DNA of 64,000 nt from Candidatus Altimarinota bacterium (GCA_028689205.1 JAQTWP010000004.1:62001-126000); one strand, 5' to 3'. Shown: positions 36,153 to 46,220, counted from the stretch's first letter. Numbers and translations: made by a program. Notes: a model not told the origin generated them from the letters alone.

Positions 36153-36187
36153 ATAAAAAAAAGATTTCTTGGCAAGAAATCTTTTTA
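36153..36187 (-). terminator. Terminator of membrane-protein gene
   Basis: AAAAAGATTTCTT and its complement with loop GGC form a 13-bp stem. On the minus strand it is followed by eight Ts, so it ends the transcript of the gene at 36201-37373 upstream of secD. Confidence 0.75.
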
Positions 36188-36200
36188 AATTGACTAGTTT

Positions 36201-37373
36201 TTATATTTTGAAACTCATTTCTTTAACAATACTGTTTTTTTCTTTTATAAATTTCATTTTACTAAATATTCAGAAAGTTAGATAATCAAAAATGATATAG
36301 ATTTCATAAATAATAGGGATTTTATAGAATGGATTCGAATCTATATTAGCTATTCCAAGGAAAATTGGGAATAAAAGAATAGTGGCATAATGAGAATATA
36401 TATTTCATTCTAAGTAAATAATAAGCGCAAGAATAATAGTAATTATAATTCATTGTATAATTGCAAGCGTATATTTTGATTTTTTATCAAAAAAATATTT
36501 TGGCAAATATATTAGATTAATTCAAGGAATATATATTAACTTATTACTAAAAGGTATTGAAGTTGAGGCAAGATGAGTATTAGCTAGATTATAGAATTTT
36601 TCATCTTTTTCTATGATTTTATCATAAATCAATTGGAATGATATTTCTTCTTTTTTACCAAATATTACTTTTATTGATTCAATAAAATAAATTGCTCAAG
36701 CTCTAATTAATGCGTATGATGTTTCAAGTCCTGGAATAACTTCAAGGAATGAAGAAAATATTATTTTCTGGTGTAGAAACATCATAACTCAAGCTGTAAC
36801 TGCTAGTCAAATATACAGAAGCATCGCCATTCCAAGTAATTCTGGATGATTGAATATTATAAAAAATACCATTATAATAGAAAATATTCAAGATATTTTT
36901 GCTCAGAATTTATTAATTGCAGATTTATGTTTTGAGGCAATTATTAATCATATAAAAGGTATATATGAAGCAATATATATCATTTTTTGAGCTTCTGATA
37001 ATTCATTTTCAAGAAGTTCTGTTTCTAGTTTTAGATAATCTTTTCTTATTTTTATTTCTTCAACCTCAATTCATTGATGAGCTTTATAAGCTCATCTTAT
37101 AAGTAAAAATGTAAAAATAAAGAATATAGAAGTTTGAATAATTTCGTGAATACTTATATTAATTATTGGGATGTAGATATACAAAAAACTTTCAATGAAG
37201 TATTTATATATGCTAATTATAGCAAGAAATGAAAAATGTATTTTAGTAGCATTTTTTGCATGATTTCTTATGAAATAGTTATTAAAATTAGGATTATTGC
37301 GAGCAAGCAAAAATAGTTCTCAAAGAACTGGTGCATATCATATTGCCGCATTTGTATATATTTTCTTATTCAT
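36201..37373 (-). CDS. Polytopic membrane protein of unknown function
   Basis: This 390-aa protein is mostly hydrophobic, with about nine or ten possible helices interrupted by a charged stretch (about residues 110-140: HQGIEVEEIKIRKDYLK). A hydrophobic block near KMIYIASYIPFIGLIIASKH resembles DUF4870-like or channel-forming segments seen in other candidate-phylum proteins, but I cannot name a family. Downstream is secD and upstream a divergent CDF transporter. It has its own terminator. Confidence 0.75.
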
Positions 37374-37562
37374 AAAAACCTTTTTATCTAATATGAAGCT
37401 ATAATAACATAAGTTTTTAATAAAATAAAATTTATTTGGTTGACAAATTAATAATTGTCCATCAAATATTGAGTGTTTATTATAGAACTTTTATTAAAAG
37501 TAAAAAAGTTGTTATTTATTTTTTATCATTATAATTTTTTCTAAAATTAATATTTTAAAGTT
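37374..37562. other. Divergent promoter spacer
   Basis: This 189-bp AT-rich spacer separates the minus-strand membrane protein from the plus-strand CDF gene. A TTGACA occurs at 37440-37445 and a TATAAT at 37530-37535 but they do not pair at normal spacing. No coding frame was found. Confidence 0.4.
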
Positions 37563-38465
37563 ATGTCACAAGAAAAAAAAGCAGTAATAATAGCTAGTAT
37601 TACGGCAATTATACTTATTATTATAAAAGGAACTGCATGAATTCTTACATGAAGTATGGCAATTATAACTTCAGCAATAGATTCTGCTATGGATTTTTTT
37701 GTTTCACTAATGAATTTTCTTGCAATTCGTAAATCGGAAGAACCACATGACGAAGATCATAATTATTGACATTGAAAGATTGAATGATTTTGAGCAATTT
37801 TTGAAGGATTAGTAATTTTTTTATCTTGAATTGCTGTTATTTATTTTTCTATCCAAAAAATTATAAACCATGAATATATTCACGGTAACTATGAATCTAT
37901 ATTGGTTATGATTATATCAATTTTAATTACTTTTGCTCTTGTAATATATCTTTCAAAAATATCAAAATTAACTTGAAGTTTAGTTCTTAAGGCAGATAGT
38001 CTACATTATAAAAGTGATTTATATACTAATTTATGAATTATAATATCACTTATAATTCTAAAAGTATTCAATTTACCTATTATTGATCCAATTATTTCAA
38101 TAATAATTGCGTTGTATATTATGTATTGAAGCCTAGAAATTCTACAAGAATGATATAAGATGCTTATGGATCATGCAATTGATGAAGAATACGTGGAATT
38201 TATAAAAAATACTATTAATTCATTTAAAGAAATTTCGAGTTATCATTTTCTTAAAACTCGTCAATCTGGTAAAAACAATTTTATAGAATTTCATATAGTT
38301 TTTTGAGATCCTAATATATTATTAAAACTTGCACATATAATTGGTGATAAAATTGAATTAAAAATAATGGAACAAATACCTAACGCGCATATTATTATTC
38401 ATCTTGATTATTTTGATGATAGCAGTGAAATTAATAACCCAAAAGTCCTAGTGAATAATAAATAG
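37563..38465 (+). CDS. Cation diffusion facilitator (CDF) metal transporter
   Basis: This 300-aa protein exports divalent metals (zinc, iron or manganese) in exchange for protons. It has six hydrophobic helices followed by a cytoplasmic C-terminal domain. The transport-site residues match the family: D40 and D44 in SAIDSAMDFF (helix 2) and H148 and D152 in DSLHYKSDLYTN (helix 5), the DD-HD set typical of zinc-type transporters. The C-terminal domain has the ferredoxin-like pattern IEFHIVFGD...AHIIIHLDY. The metal cannot be fixed from sequence. Confidence 0.92.
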
Positions 38466-38489
38466 AACTTATAAAAATTTTCAAAAAAC

Positions 38490-38516
38490 TTGATTTTTTT
38501 CATTTTCTGATATAAT
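38490..38516 (+). promoter_or_regulatory. Consensus promoter of lytic transglycosylase cassette
   Basis: TTGATT (38490-38495) and a perfect TATAAT (38511-38516) are separated by 15 bp. It lies about 50 nt before the Shine-Dalgarno sequence of the next gene. Confidence 0.6.
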
Positions 38517-38560
38517 GGCCCAACCCCAAAAAATAAAAATTTTCAAAAAACAAAAACAAA

Positions 38561-38565
38561 AGGAG
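38561..38565 (+). promoter_or_regulatory. Strong Shine-Dalgarno site, unusual for this genome
   Basis: AGGAG, within AAAAGGAGAAATA, lies 9 nt before the ATG at 38575. Host genes in this window have A/T-rich leaders without such a site, so this marks the gene as different. Confidence 0.8.
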
Positions 38566-38574
38566 AAATAAAAA

Positions 38575-39297
38575 ATGAAAAGAACATTATCAATACTCAT
38601 AATATTGATATTTATGTTCTCAACTTCGAGAGCACAAGCTTATTTCAGACTTCAAGAAGTGGATAAAAAAAACCATTATTCATTACTTCTTGATCGAGAT
38701 TTGAAAATAGTTTCAAATTTTGAAGGATTTACCAGAAAAACAAATAAACATAAGGAGGTTAAAAATAAATACAAGGTTAGTTTGTTAGGAAAAAACCAGG
38801 GGTTGGAAATAAAGTATTTTAAAAACCTTACGATAATTAACACTTTAATTATCGGAAAAGATTTGAGAGATTCACTGGAGAGAATTCAACTTGAGAATTT
38901 TTTCATAAGTCAAGAAGTAAGACGTCCATCTTTCTATGCAGATCTAATTATAGAAAAGCTTGACACTTGGCATGAAAGAAAAATTTTCGCGTCAATTCTT
39001 GTTCCCGAAACCCATGGCAAGAGCAATCAAACAAGTACTATGGGGGCAAAAGGACCATGGCAAATTATGCCAGAATGGGGTAGGATGTTTAAAGTAAAAA
39101 ATTTGCAGGATCCAGAACAAAATCTAGATACAGCAATTAAAGTTCTCAATATTCATATTGCCGATGGAAATGGGAAACTTTGGGGTCACAAAGGGGGAAT
39201 ATGGCACTATAATCATTCAATGAAATATGTTAAAATGGTACAAAATCTTTATAATAAGATAGATGCCAAAACATATTTCCATCATCCAGTAAGTTAA
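38575..39297 (+). CDS. Exported lytic transglycosylase (SLT domain), probably acquired from standard-code donor
   Basis: This 240-aa protein has a signal peptide (MKRTLSILIILIFMFSTSRAQA) and a C-terminal SLT lysozyme-like domain that cleaves peptidoglycan glycan strands to 1,6-anhydro products. The catalytic Glu is likely E145 in ASILVPETHG; TSTMGAKGPWQIMPEWG is the usual GAxGxWQIMP motif, and WHYNHS matches the last family motif. All 13 glycines use GGN codons (five of them GGG) and none uses TGA, unlike neighbours of similar size. It has its own promoter, Shine-Dalgarno site and GC-rich terminator. It reads identically in the standard code, so transfer from a standard-code organism is the simplest explanation. 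Confidence 0.9.
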   Translation: MKRTLSILIILIFMFSTSRAQAYFRLQEVDKKNHYSLLLDRDLKIVSNFEGFTRKTNKHKEVKNKYKVSLLGKNQGLEIKYFKNLTIINTLIIGKDLRDSLERIQLENFFISQEVRRPSFYADLIIEKLDTWHERKIFASILVPETHGKSNQTSTMGAKGPWQIMPEWGRMFKVKNLQDPEQNLDTAIKVLNIHIADGNGKLWGHKGGIWHYNHSMKYVKMVQNLYNKIDAKTYFHHPVS

Positions 39298-39350
39298 TCC
39301 AAGAAACTAGTTAATATTACGTGTTCTTGTATAATTTACTGTTTACATAT

Positions 39351-39380
39351 AAAAAGCCCGGCGCAGTTCCGGGCTTTTTT
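39351..39380. terminator. GC-rich terminator of transglycosylase cassette
   Basis: AAAAAGCCCGG and CCGGGCTTTTTT form an 11-bp stem with a loop of about 7 nt and a T-run. The all-GC core is unlike most terminators in this window and supports a foreign cassette. It also faces the convergent NUDIX gene. Confidence 0.9.
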
Positions 39381-39385
39381 CTGAT

Positions 39386-39787
39386 TTATTTTATCAAATT
39401 TTCTTCATATAATTTTTGAAGTAAATCTTTAATTTTTTGATAAATTAACAATTGCTCTGTTTCTTGATAAAAAAACCATCAATATCAATCGCATTCTTCA
39501 TCTTGAATTTTAATTTCTCAAGAATAATTTCATAAAAATCTATAAAAATAATTATTTATATTTCATCATTCTTCTTCGATAAATAATCTTGTAATTTCAA
39601 AATCTAATCAAACTTCTTCCTTTACTTCTCTAGCTACTGTTTCTATGTTATTCTCTCATATTTCCTGTTTTCATCAAGGAAATGACCAATAATTTGGCAA
39701 GTCTTTTTTATTGAATTTTCTTTTTATTAAAAGAACTCTTTTAAATTCATCTATTAGAATTCAAGAACATATAATTACTTTATTCAT
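39386..39787 (-). CDS. NUDIX hydrolase
   Basis: This 133-aa protein hydrolyses nucleoside diphosphates linked to another moiety, often oxidised or surplus nucleotides. The full NUDIX box is present: GKQEIGE, seven residues, then REVKEEVGLD. The N-terminus reads MNKVIICSGILIDEFKRVLLIKR as in MutT-like members. The substrate cannot be fixed. It follows the PHP gene by 24 bp on the minus strand, so it is likely cotranscribed. Confidence 0.9.
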
Positions 39788-39811
39788 ATTTTATAACATT
39801 ATTTTAATAAT

Positions 39812-40522
39812 TTACTTTATAGATTTCCTAAAAATATTTCTCCAAACCATTTTGACTAGTGTAGAAAATAGTTCTTTGAAAGACTTTGGTTTTGTGAAGT
39901 TCTGGAATTTACCTGATTTTATACTAGTGAATATTTCTGAGATTTCTAACTTTTCACTTTCAATAATACTATAATCAGTATCTATAAAATCTAAGAAATG
40001 CGCATCAGATGTTGATATTATAGGTTTATTATATTTCTTAGCAAGACTTGAGGATTTATTGTTGGCATTCCGATATTTGCCGTAGAACCAAGAATGTTCT
40101 AGGGCGTCGAATATATCAATATTCTTTTCTAATAAGTTTAGACTTATCGAATTGAGTTTATCAAAAGCTGGATGTGGAGCAATGATTAGACAATCTTGAT
40201 GATTAGCCTTATATTCTCTTAACTCTTTGAAATTAGTTATTTTTTCAACTTCTTCAGTACAATTGAGTATTATAATATGTATTTGATTTAACCAGGTTTT
40301 ACATATAGCAAGTTCTATACTCGGGATAAGTAGAATTCATTTTGCTTTTGCATAATCTGTATATTCTTGTTTATGTACGAATTTTTCATGAGGAGTAAAA
40401 GCAAGGACTTTGAATAATTTTTGTTCTACATAATCAATAAGTTCAAATATTGTGTAATCAATGATTTTACCATCCATAGTATCTTCTCGGGAATGTAGAT
40501 GTAAGCTAGATTTTAGTTGCAT
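39812..40522 (-). CDS. PHP domain phosphoesterase
   Basis: This 236-aa protein has the four motifs of the polymerase-and-histidinol-phosphatase fold: SSLHLHSREDTMDG at the N-terminus, FTPHE, IAPHPAFD and ISTSDAHF near the C-terminus. These His and Asp residues bind a cluster of metal ions. Activities in the family include phosphatase and 3'-5' nuclease (TrpH/YciV-like). Its start codon overlaps the end of the Elp3 gene (ATGCAACTAA), a sign of translational coupling. It has no C-terminal domain that would fix its substrate. Confidence 0.85.
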
Positions 40523-42207
40523 TTTAACTCCTTAACCATATATTCTCCCTCTAATTTATAGCCATGTTTCTCATAATATTTCCTTACTCCGACTCATGCT
40601 ATTACTGCGATTTTTGTGATTTGAGGATAATTAGTTCTTACTATTTCTTCAGCTTTTTCCATAAGTCTTTTACCGAAACCTAAATGTTGACCTGTTCCGT
40701 CAGCTTTTTCTCCAATTTTCAGTTGATCTCAATATGTATGAACTTCTCTTATAATTGCACTGTCTTGCAATTCTTCTATGAAATGTTTTTTGCCGCTAAA
40801 TATCTGAGACGGGATCCTAAGTCTAAGATGAGAAAAAAGAGTTCTGTCTTCTGGATCAATAAACTGCAGATAATACTCTTTTCATTCACTTGCTTCAAAC
40901 TCTACAATATCAATAGTGGCATTTGTCGGAATATTATTCTTAAGTCTTATTTCGCGAGCACTAATATCTTTTGCCTTGATTCAATTAAGTTTCATTTTCT
41001 CTTCTACAATTTGTCTAAGATTGGCAAGATGTGATCAAGCTAGTATTTCTGTAGCAGGAATATCACGATACATTCTATTGAGTCTGACATATTCTGGGAT
41101 AAGAGCTTTCATTTTTACCATTAACTCAATTAATTCCTCATCAGAATATGGTTTGAATTTACCGGCTTTCCAGATATTTGTCAGCTCAGAATTATCAGTT
41201 ACTACCATTGGATATATTTTAAGCTCATCAGGGCGAAAACTTGGATTTTCAAAAATATTTCTAAGACTTTCTAAATCCAATTCAGGATTAGAACCATATA
41301 GGTTTGGCATAATATGAGCAACAACTTTTAGTCCGGCATCTTTTAGAAGTTTTGTTGCCTCTATACTTTCTTTATTGGTATGTCATCTTTTATTAAGAAT
41401 ATTGATAGCGTCAATTGTTGTCTGGTAACCTATCTCAACTCTTGTTACTCATAATTTTCTTAGAGATTTAATTTCTTCAATATCAATATAGTCAGGACGA
41501 GTTTCAATGGCAATTCAGATAACCCTAGATAATGCAGATTCATTTCTTTTTTTTGCTTCTTCAAGACTTGGGGATTTTACTATTTCATAAGTTTTTTCTA
41601 TTTCGAATGATGCGAATTTTTCATGTCAAATATCAGTCGCAACTATATGTTTTCTTAATTCTTCATAACTTGAATGTGCATCATAAAGGTCTTTTATATA
41701 GTTTTCTCTATATTCCATAGGATAATTACTCCATGTTCAACCAATAATTCTATCATCACATTTGTCTATATTATGTCCAGTTATGTCAAGGGAACGAAGA
41801 CGATTATGAATTTGCTTTATTGGATCAAAATCATTGAGCATTGCTCTCATTACTGCAGGTTCATTCGGGATATAGCTTTTTGGTAAATCTTCAAAATTCG
41901 GACAATAAATACAAGTTCAGCTGCAAGTCCAAGGTTTGGTCAGAATTGATACAACTGCAACTCAGCTCAGGCTTCTTATAGCTCTTTTCCTTAAAAGCTT
42001 TAGAATTCTAATTTCTTCATTTGTACTTCAAGAGATTACCATTTCTCTATATTTTCTGAGCAAAGAAATATCATTAATTCATTTGGAATTACGAAATTCC
42101 TTATAAACATCATTTTTTAGTTTATGAAAATCATTCTTGGTAATTACCTCAGGAGACGCAATTAATTTTTCTAGTATTTTTTCAATTATTTCTTCTTCTT
42201 GTGACAT
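40513..42207 (-). CDS. Elp3-like tRNA uridine-34 modification enzyme (radical SAM + GNAT)
   Basis: This 564-aa protein has the layout of Elp3: an N-terminal segment, a radical SAM domain with the cysteine cluster CSGTCIYCPN near residue 102, and a C-terminal acetyltransferase domain with GTGQHLGFGKRLMEKAE and ITKIAVIAGVGVRKYYEKHGY. The radical SAM half shows VGVTRVEIGYQT-like residues and MPNLYGSNPELDLE. Elp3 makes the carboxymethyl group on U34 of tRNAs; bacterial and archaeal enzymes act without the other Elongator subunits. It overlaps the PHP gene by 10 bp and follows a small unknown gene by 10 bp. Confidence 0.92.
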
Positions 42208-42217
42208 ATTTTATTTT

Positions 42218-42469
42218 TTAATTTTTTTTGAAAGTTGACATCATTTCTTTTAATTTTTCTCTATCTATTTCACTATCCTTGAGAATACACATTCCAAGTT
42301 CTAGATTAATATATTTACCAAGAGATTCTAATAAGTCAGCATTATAAACCTTTTTCATAAGGATTGCGATATCTACAATAATATCACTATCAGCATCCAA
42401 TACTTCTTCGAATCTTCTGAAATTAGGAATATATAAATCTATAAGTTCTTCATAATTAAGATTAGTCAT
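42218..42469 (-). CDS. Small protein of unknown function upstream of elp3-like gene
   Basis: This 83-aa acidic, helical protein reads MTNLNYEELIDLYIPNFRRFEEVLD at its start and ends REKLKEMMSTFKKN. No family was recognised. It overlaps the end of the upstream 127-aa gene by 8 bp and lies 10 bp before the Elp3 gene, so the block is one operon. It has only two glycines, both GGN, which is too few to judge origin. Confidence 0.7.
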   Translation of the reverse strand: MTNLNYEELIDLYIPNFRRFEEVLDADSDIIVDIAILMKKVYNADLLESLGKYINLELGMCILKDSEIDREKLKEMMSTFKKN

Positions 42470-42845
42470 ATTGTTTTTTAATTAAATTTTGTAAATCGTT
42501 TGTTCTTTTTAGCTGGTTGTAAATATCAGCATTTTTTTGTATATCTTGGTTTTCTAAGAATTGCTTATGATTTTTTTCTTCATTTCCTCTTTTTCTTAGA
42601 ATTGCCTCATTTACTATATTATCAATATTATTAAGAGCATTCATTATATTTGTTTTTCGTTTTTCTAGAGACTCATTTCTAATTTTTAATAATTGGTCTA
42701 GATAAAAAGGCCAACTATCAATTATTTCAATTTTTCTCTCGTTCGTAAGACAACTAAAAATAGTACCTATATCATATTTTTCTGCCATTATAAGACCTGA
42801 TTCTTCAAGTAATTGTCTGAATTTGAAATTATCTGCCTGTATCAT
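42462..42845 (-). CDS. Helical protein of unknown function
   Basis: This 127-aa protein, taken from the ATG at 42845, is one nucleotide after the stop of the upstream gene. A longer frame with a TTG start at 42878 also exists but would overlap it. The sequence is Lys/Asn/Glu-rich with a coiled-coil-like stretch (RNESLEKRKTNIMNALNNID to NHKQFLENQDIQ). No known family. Confidence 0.65.
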   Translation of the reverse strand: MIQADNFKFRQLLEESGLIMAEKYDIGTIFSCLTNERKIEIIDSWPFYLDQLLKIRNESLEKRKTNIMNALNNIDNIVNEAILRKRGNEEKNHKQFLENQDIQKNADIYNQLKRTNDLQNLIKKQYD

Positions 42846-42846
42846 A

Positions 42847-43182
42847 TTATATATTTCAAAATGCTTCTTCAATATCAAAACTTTTTTCTTTACTTGCTAA
42901 TAATGTCAATGAATTTTTGTTAAATTCTTTTCAATGTGATGTCATTTCATTAGAAAGGGATTGAACGCTTTTATCTAGTGATTTCACTTGTTCAGAATCC
43001 ATATGTTCGAATAAGCTTTTATCGAATTTTAACAGTCATTCACTTCATTTTAGTAGAGAATAATCTCAATAACCTTTTTGTAGAGCGTCTACATTTTTTC
43101 AGATAGTTTTTTTAGCTATCTCATCTTGTGAATTAATACCTTCAATTGGTTTATTCGATAAACCTAAATCTTTTTCAATCAT
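42847..43182 (-). CDS. Small protein of unknown function
   Basis: This 111-aa protein contains several TGA-Gly codons, which supports it being a real host gene. It begins MIEKDLGLSNKPIEG and is polar and helical, with SLDKSVQSLSNEMTSHGKE in the second half. It lies 9 bp after pth on the minus strand and 1 bp before the next unknown gene. No family was recognised. Confidence 0.68.
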
Positions 43183-43191
43183 AAATATATG

Positions 43192-43725
43192 TTAAGAAAT
43201 AATTTTTTCTTCCAATAATTCAAGAGCTTGAGAGAAAATATCTTCTTTAAGTTCTTGAAGCTCATTTTTGGTGAATTTGGATAAAACCCAGTCAGACACA
43301 TCATACTTACTATCAAGTCAAACCCCAATTTTAATTCTTTTGAATTCATCACTTCATAGACTGCTAGTTATTGATTTGATACCATTATGTCAACCAGCAC
43401 TTCATTTAACTCTGAATTTCATTTTACCAAAATCCATACTAATATCGTCATAAATAACTATAATATCTTCTTTAAAATCTAGTTTATAAAAGTTAATAAC
43501 TGAAATTAGGCTTTCTCAACTAAGATTCATATAAGTCATTGGTTTAACTAGAATACATTTCTCTCACTTATAATTTCATTCTGATATAATTGCCTTGAAC
43601 TTTGAATCCTTAAAATCCTCAAAATTCCAAATTTCTTTAAGATAATCCAAAAATAAAAACCCGATATTATGTCGAGTGGAATTATATTCTAATCAAGGAT
43701 TTCAGAGTCAAACTATTATTTTCAT
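43192..43725 (-). CDS. pth: Peptidyl-tRNA hydrolase
   Basis: This 177-aa enzyme frees tRNA from peptidyl-tRNA that has dropped off ribosomes. The N-terminus MKIIVGLGNPGLEYNSTRHNIG contains the catalytic His (H19) and conserved N9. Further motifs are VKPMTYMNLSGE, DDISMDFGK and GSAGGHNGIKSI, all typical. Most of the conserved glycines are TGA. The length is normal. Confidence 0.96.
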
Positions 43726-43790
43726 ATATGTTTATTTCCTTTATTTTAGATAAAAACCCAAATTATACAAATTAATTAGGAATGATAAAT

Positions 43791-43818
43791 TTGACAAAAC
43801 GTTTATTTGTTCTATATT
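43791..43818 (+). promoter_or_regulatory. Promoter of gene at 43850
   Basis: A perfect TTGACA (43791-43796) and TATATT (43813-43818) are separated by 16 bp, about 30 bp before the ATG of the unknown gene. Confidence 0.65.
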
Positions 43819-43849
43819 CTTATTTAACTTATAATTTTTAGTTGTATTT

Positions 43850-44332
43850 ATGAATAGAATTAAGCAAAAACCTGAAGAAGAAAATGTAATGATTGGATAT
43901 ATGGATGATCCAAAAAAATTAATAGTTTCAGAAGATAAAGATAAAAAATGATATTCTCAAGAATTGTGAACTATAAAAATATGAACATATGGGAAAAGAT
44001 TATCTGATCTTTTAAATAATGAAGAAATTTTCTTGGAATATGAAAATAAAACTTGAGAATTAATTACTATTAATAAAAATGCTATTTTATTTATAATTCT
44101 TGATTGAAAAAAATCTGCTGAAGAAATAAAATATGAATCATCTCAATTAAGAATTGAGTTGAAAAGATGAATTGAATTTAGTTGAATGATTAATATTTGA
44201 TGAAAAACAGGTTTTAGACAATCTCTTGAAAAAAGATGGTTTATACCCGTAGATGTTAAACAGGGTTGAGTTTTTAGAACTGCAATTATCAATAGAAATA
44301 ATATAATGAGAATTATAGAACATAAATCTTAA
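43850..44332 (+). CDS. Protein of unknown function
   Basis: This 160-aa protein has TGA-Gly codons throughout and its own consensus promoter. No family was recognised. It has no signal peptide or membrane helix. Segments such as ITINKNAILFIILDGKKSAEE and FRTAIINRNNIMRIIE look like strand-rich small domains. It is a single plus-strand gene between minus-strand pth and the CCA-adding enzyme. Confidence 0.7.
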
Positions 44333-44345
44333 TTTTATTACTTAT

Positions 44346-45620
44346 CTACATTCTCTCAAGTATTTTATTATTCTCCGTTTTCAATTTTAGTCCGATATAT
44401 TTTCATTTAAGTTCTGGATATAACTTCATAATATCATCTCAAGTAAGTAATTTCACATTTTTTAATTTGGTTTGGAATTCTGAGTACATTGACTGCAAAC
44501 GAGGTCAACATTCTTTATTTGGAGGATTTTTACCAAGATTATCGACTATACATAGCGTTATAAGATCTTCGAAATATGGATGTGACATTAATTCATAGCT
44601 TTTATTTTTTTTCATATTCTCAATATTCCCAATTCTAATATGGTTTTTGATTAGCCATTTGATTTTACTTTGAGATTTTTTACTGAATGGAAGTTGTTTG
44701 ACTACATAATCTGTGAATATCTTAAGTCCAATTTCTTCATGTCAGAAATAATGAATATTACCGAGATCATCAAAACTATATGTCGAATATTTACCTATAT
44801 CATGCAAAATAGTTGTCCAATAAATATCAGAATCATTGCATTTTAGATGATTAAGTTCTTGTAAAGACATAAGTGTATGAATCCAGACATTTCACTCCTT
44901 GTGCATTATTTTTCATCCAGGACTGAGAGAAAGATTATCAATCTGAGGTAAGAACTCACGAAAAAATCAATATTTTTTTAGATCTTCAAGAGAACTGATA
45001 TTAGTTTTATCTACAAGCATTTTATCGAATTCCTGTTTGATTCTATCAAGAGAAATATTGTGCAGCTCAGGAATTCTACTTGTTATAAATTGTTTGTAAG
45101 AGCTTTCCGCAGGACTAAGTCCGTATTTGTTCTTGAGTCTTATATAACGAAGAAGCCTCAGAATATCTTCATCAAGTCTTTTGCCAGGATTTCATACGAA
45201 TCTAATTAATCATTTCTCTAGGTCAGAAATACCTCAGACTGGATCAGTGTAAGTTTTTTCTAAAGGATTATAATATATTGCATTGAAAGTAAAATCTCTT
45301 CTTTTGGCATCTTTTTCAAGTGATGTAGTATATATAACTTCTTTTGGTTTGCGATGATTAATTGATCAAATATCTTTTCTAAAAGATGTAATTTCATACA
45401 ATTCTCATCACTCTCTAACTATTAATGTACCATATTTCGCTCAGATTTCTCATACAACTTTCAGGACTTTTCTGATTTCTTCTGGACGAGCAGGAGTAGT
45501 GAGATCAACATCAGATCAAAAATTTTTCTTCAGAATAGTATGGACATTATAAGAGCCAACGACATAGATTTTATGTCATATTGAAGCGAGTTTTTCGGCT
45601 ATGATTTCAACATTTTTCAT
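44346..45620 (-). CDS. cca: CCA tRNA nucleotidyltransferase / poly(A) polymerase family
   Basis: This 424-aa class II nucleotidyltransferase builds or repairs the CCA end of tRNAs. The head domain shows KIYVVGSYNVHTILKKN with the active-site pair in SDVDLTT, followed by EKDAKRRDFTFNAIYYN and EDILRLLRYIRLKNKYGL, the RNA-binding motifs of the family. The C-terminal part has an HD domain (MHKEGNVWIHTLMS, LHDIGK, HEEIG), as in CCA enzymes with phosphohydrolase activity. The first motif lacks the usual RD after GG (GSYNV), so the enzyme is somewhat divergent. Confidence 0.88.
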
Positions 45621-45879
45621 AAGCAATTATTTATAATCCAATTTTAGTCTTTAATAGTGAAATATCAAATCCAATTTTAAAACATAAGTAAGCTAAAATT
45701 TCTTTTTTTTAAAAAAATATATAAAAAGCAAAAGAGCCACATTTGTGGCTCTTTATTGTCAAATCGCTGGCGAATTGGTCTTTATTTCTATACACCCTTC
45801 TCGCATTTATCTCACTCACGCTCATCATGGAAATATTTCCTTCCTCTTTTTGTGACTATTTAGTCAAGGAAAACTTCAG
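45621..45879. other. Spacer holding terminator of 84-aa gene cassette
   Basis: No convincing gene is visible in this 259-bp stretch. It contains the palindromic terminator at 45731-45754 and a possible 39-codon minus-strand frame (45709-45828) with a Shine-Dalgarno-like GGAAGG, but that frame runs through the terminator and is not accepted. Confidence 0.4.
45720..45754 (-). terminator. Terminator of 84-aa gene cassette
   Basis: AAAGAGCCAC and its exact complement with loop ATTT form a 10-bp stem; the minus strand continues with TTTTGC and a T-run. It is the end of the cassette that starts at the promoter at 46248. Confidence 0.8.
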
Positions 45880-46134
45880 TTATGACTTTGCAATCTTTTC
45901 AGCATCTTCTTTGAGACTTTTGGCATACATATTAATACCCATAATTATTGCTTCTATCAGGCCATAAAACCCAAAGCAGACAAGTGCAAGACATAAATAA
46001 TCATATAATGACATATTAATATCTGTGGACCAAATAAAGATTAATGCAGGAACGTATATCCAAAGTGATTTTAATGCTTGTTTTGCAATACACTTTACCA
46101 TCACTAGGATGGTAAGAAAATAGTATTTTACCAT
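45880..46134 (-). CDS. 84-aa membrane protein in foreign-looking cassette
   Basis: This 84-aa protein has two hydrophobic helices (about residues 20-36 and 43-68) and a charged C-terminus (KEDAEKIAKS). No family was recognised. It has a strong Shine-Dalgarno site, a consensus promoter and a palindromic terminator of its own. It contains no in-frame TGA: three glycines, all GGN, and a TAA stop, so it reads the same in the standard code. In this it resembles the lytic transglycosylase cassette at 38490-39380. Small integral proteins like this can be holins, toxins or immunity proteins, but nothing proves any of these. Confidence 0.65.
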   Translation of the reverse strand: MVKYYFLTILVMVKCIAKQALKSLWIYVPALIFIWSTDINMSLYDYLCLALVCFGFYGLIEAIIMGINMYAKSLKEDAEKIAKS

Positions 46135-46141
46135 TTTAATT

Positions 46142-46146
46142 CTCCT
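46142..46146 (-). promoter_or_regulatory. Strong Shine-Dalgarno site of 84-aa gene
   Basis: AGGAG on the minus strand, within GAAGGAGAA, lies 7 nt before the ATG at 46134. A small hairpin (CACTT-loop-AAGTG) lies just upstream of it in the leader. Confidence 0.75.
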
Positions 46147-46220
46147 TCAACACTTATCCAAAAGTGCTTTTTTTATTTTTGTAGGTTCCTTGTGGAACAG
46201 TGAGGCGACTTGACTAAGTT

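Noticed and set aside
37440-37472. TTGACA with nearby AT-rich hexamers as CDF promoter
   Set aside because: No -10 hexamer of good quality lies at 16-18 bp, and the site is over 90 bp from the gene, so I left it unlisted as a promoter.
42462-42878. Longer version of the 127-aa gene with TTG start
   Set aside because: The ATG at 42845 lies one base after the upstream stop, which fits the tight operon better; the TTG version would overlap the upstream gene by about 30 bp.
45709-45828. Minus-strand 39-codon frame with Shine-Dalgarno-like GGAAGG after the 84-aa gene
   Set aside because: It reads through the palindromic terminator and its sequence shows no family or membrane pattern, so it is likely fortuitous.
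45743-45967. Plus-strand 74-codon hydrophobic frame starting at TTG
   Set aside because: It lies antisense to the better-supported 84-aa gene, which has its own promoter, Shine-Dalgarno site and terminator on the minus strand.
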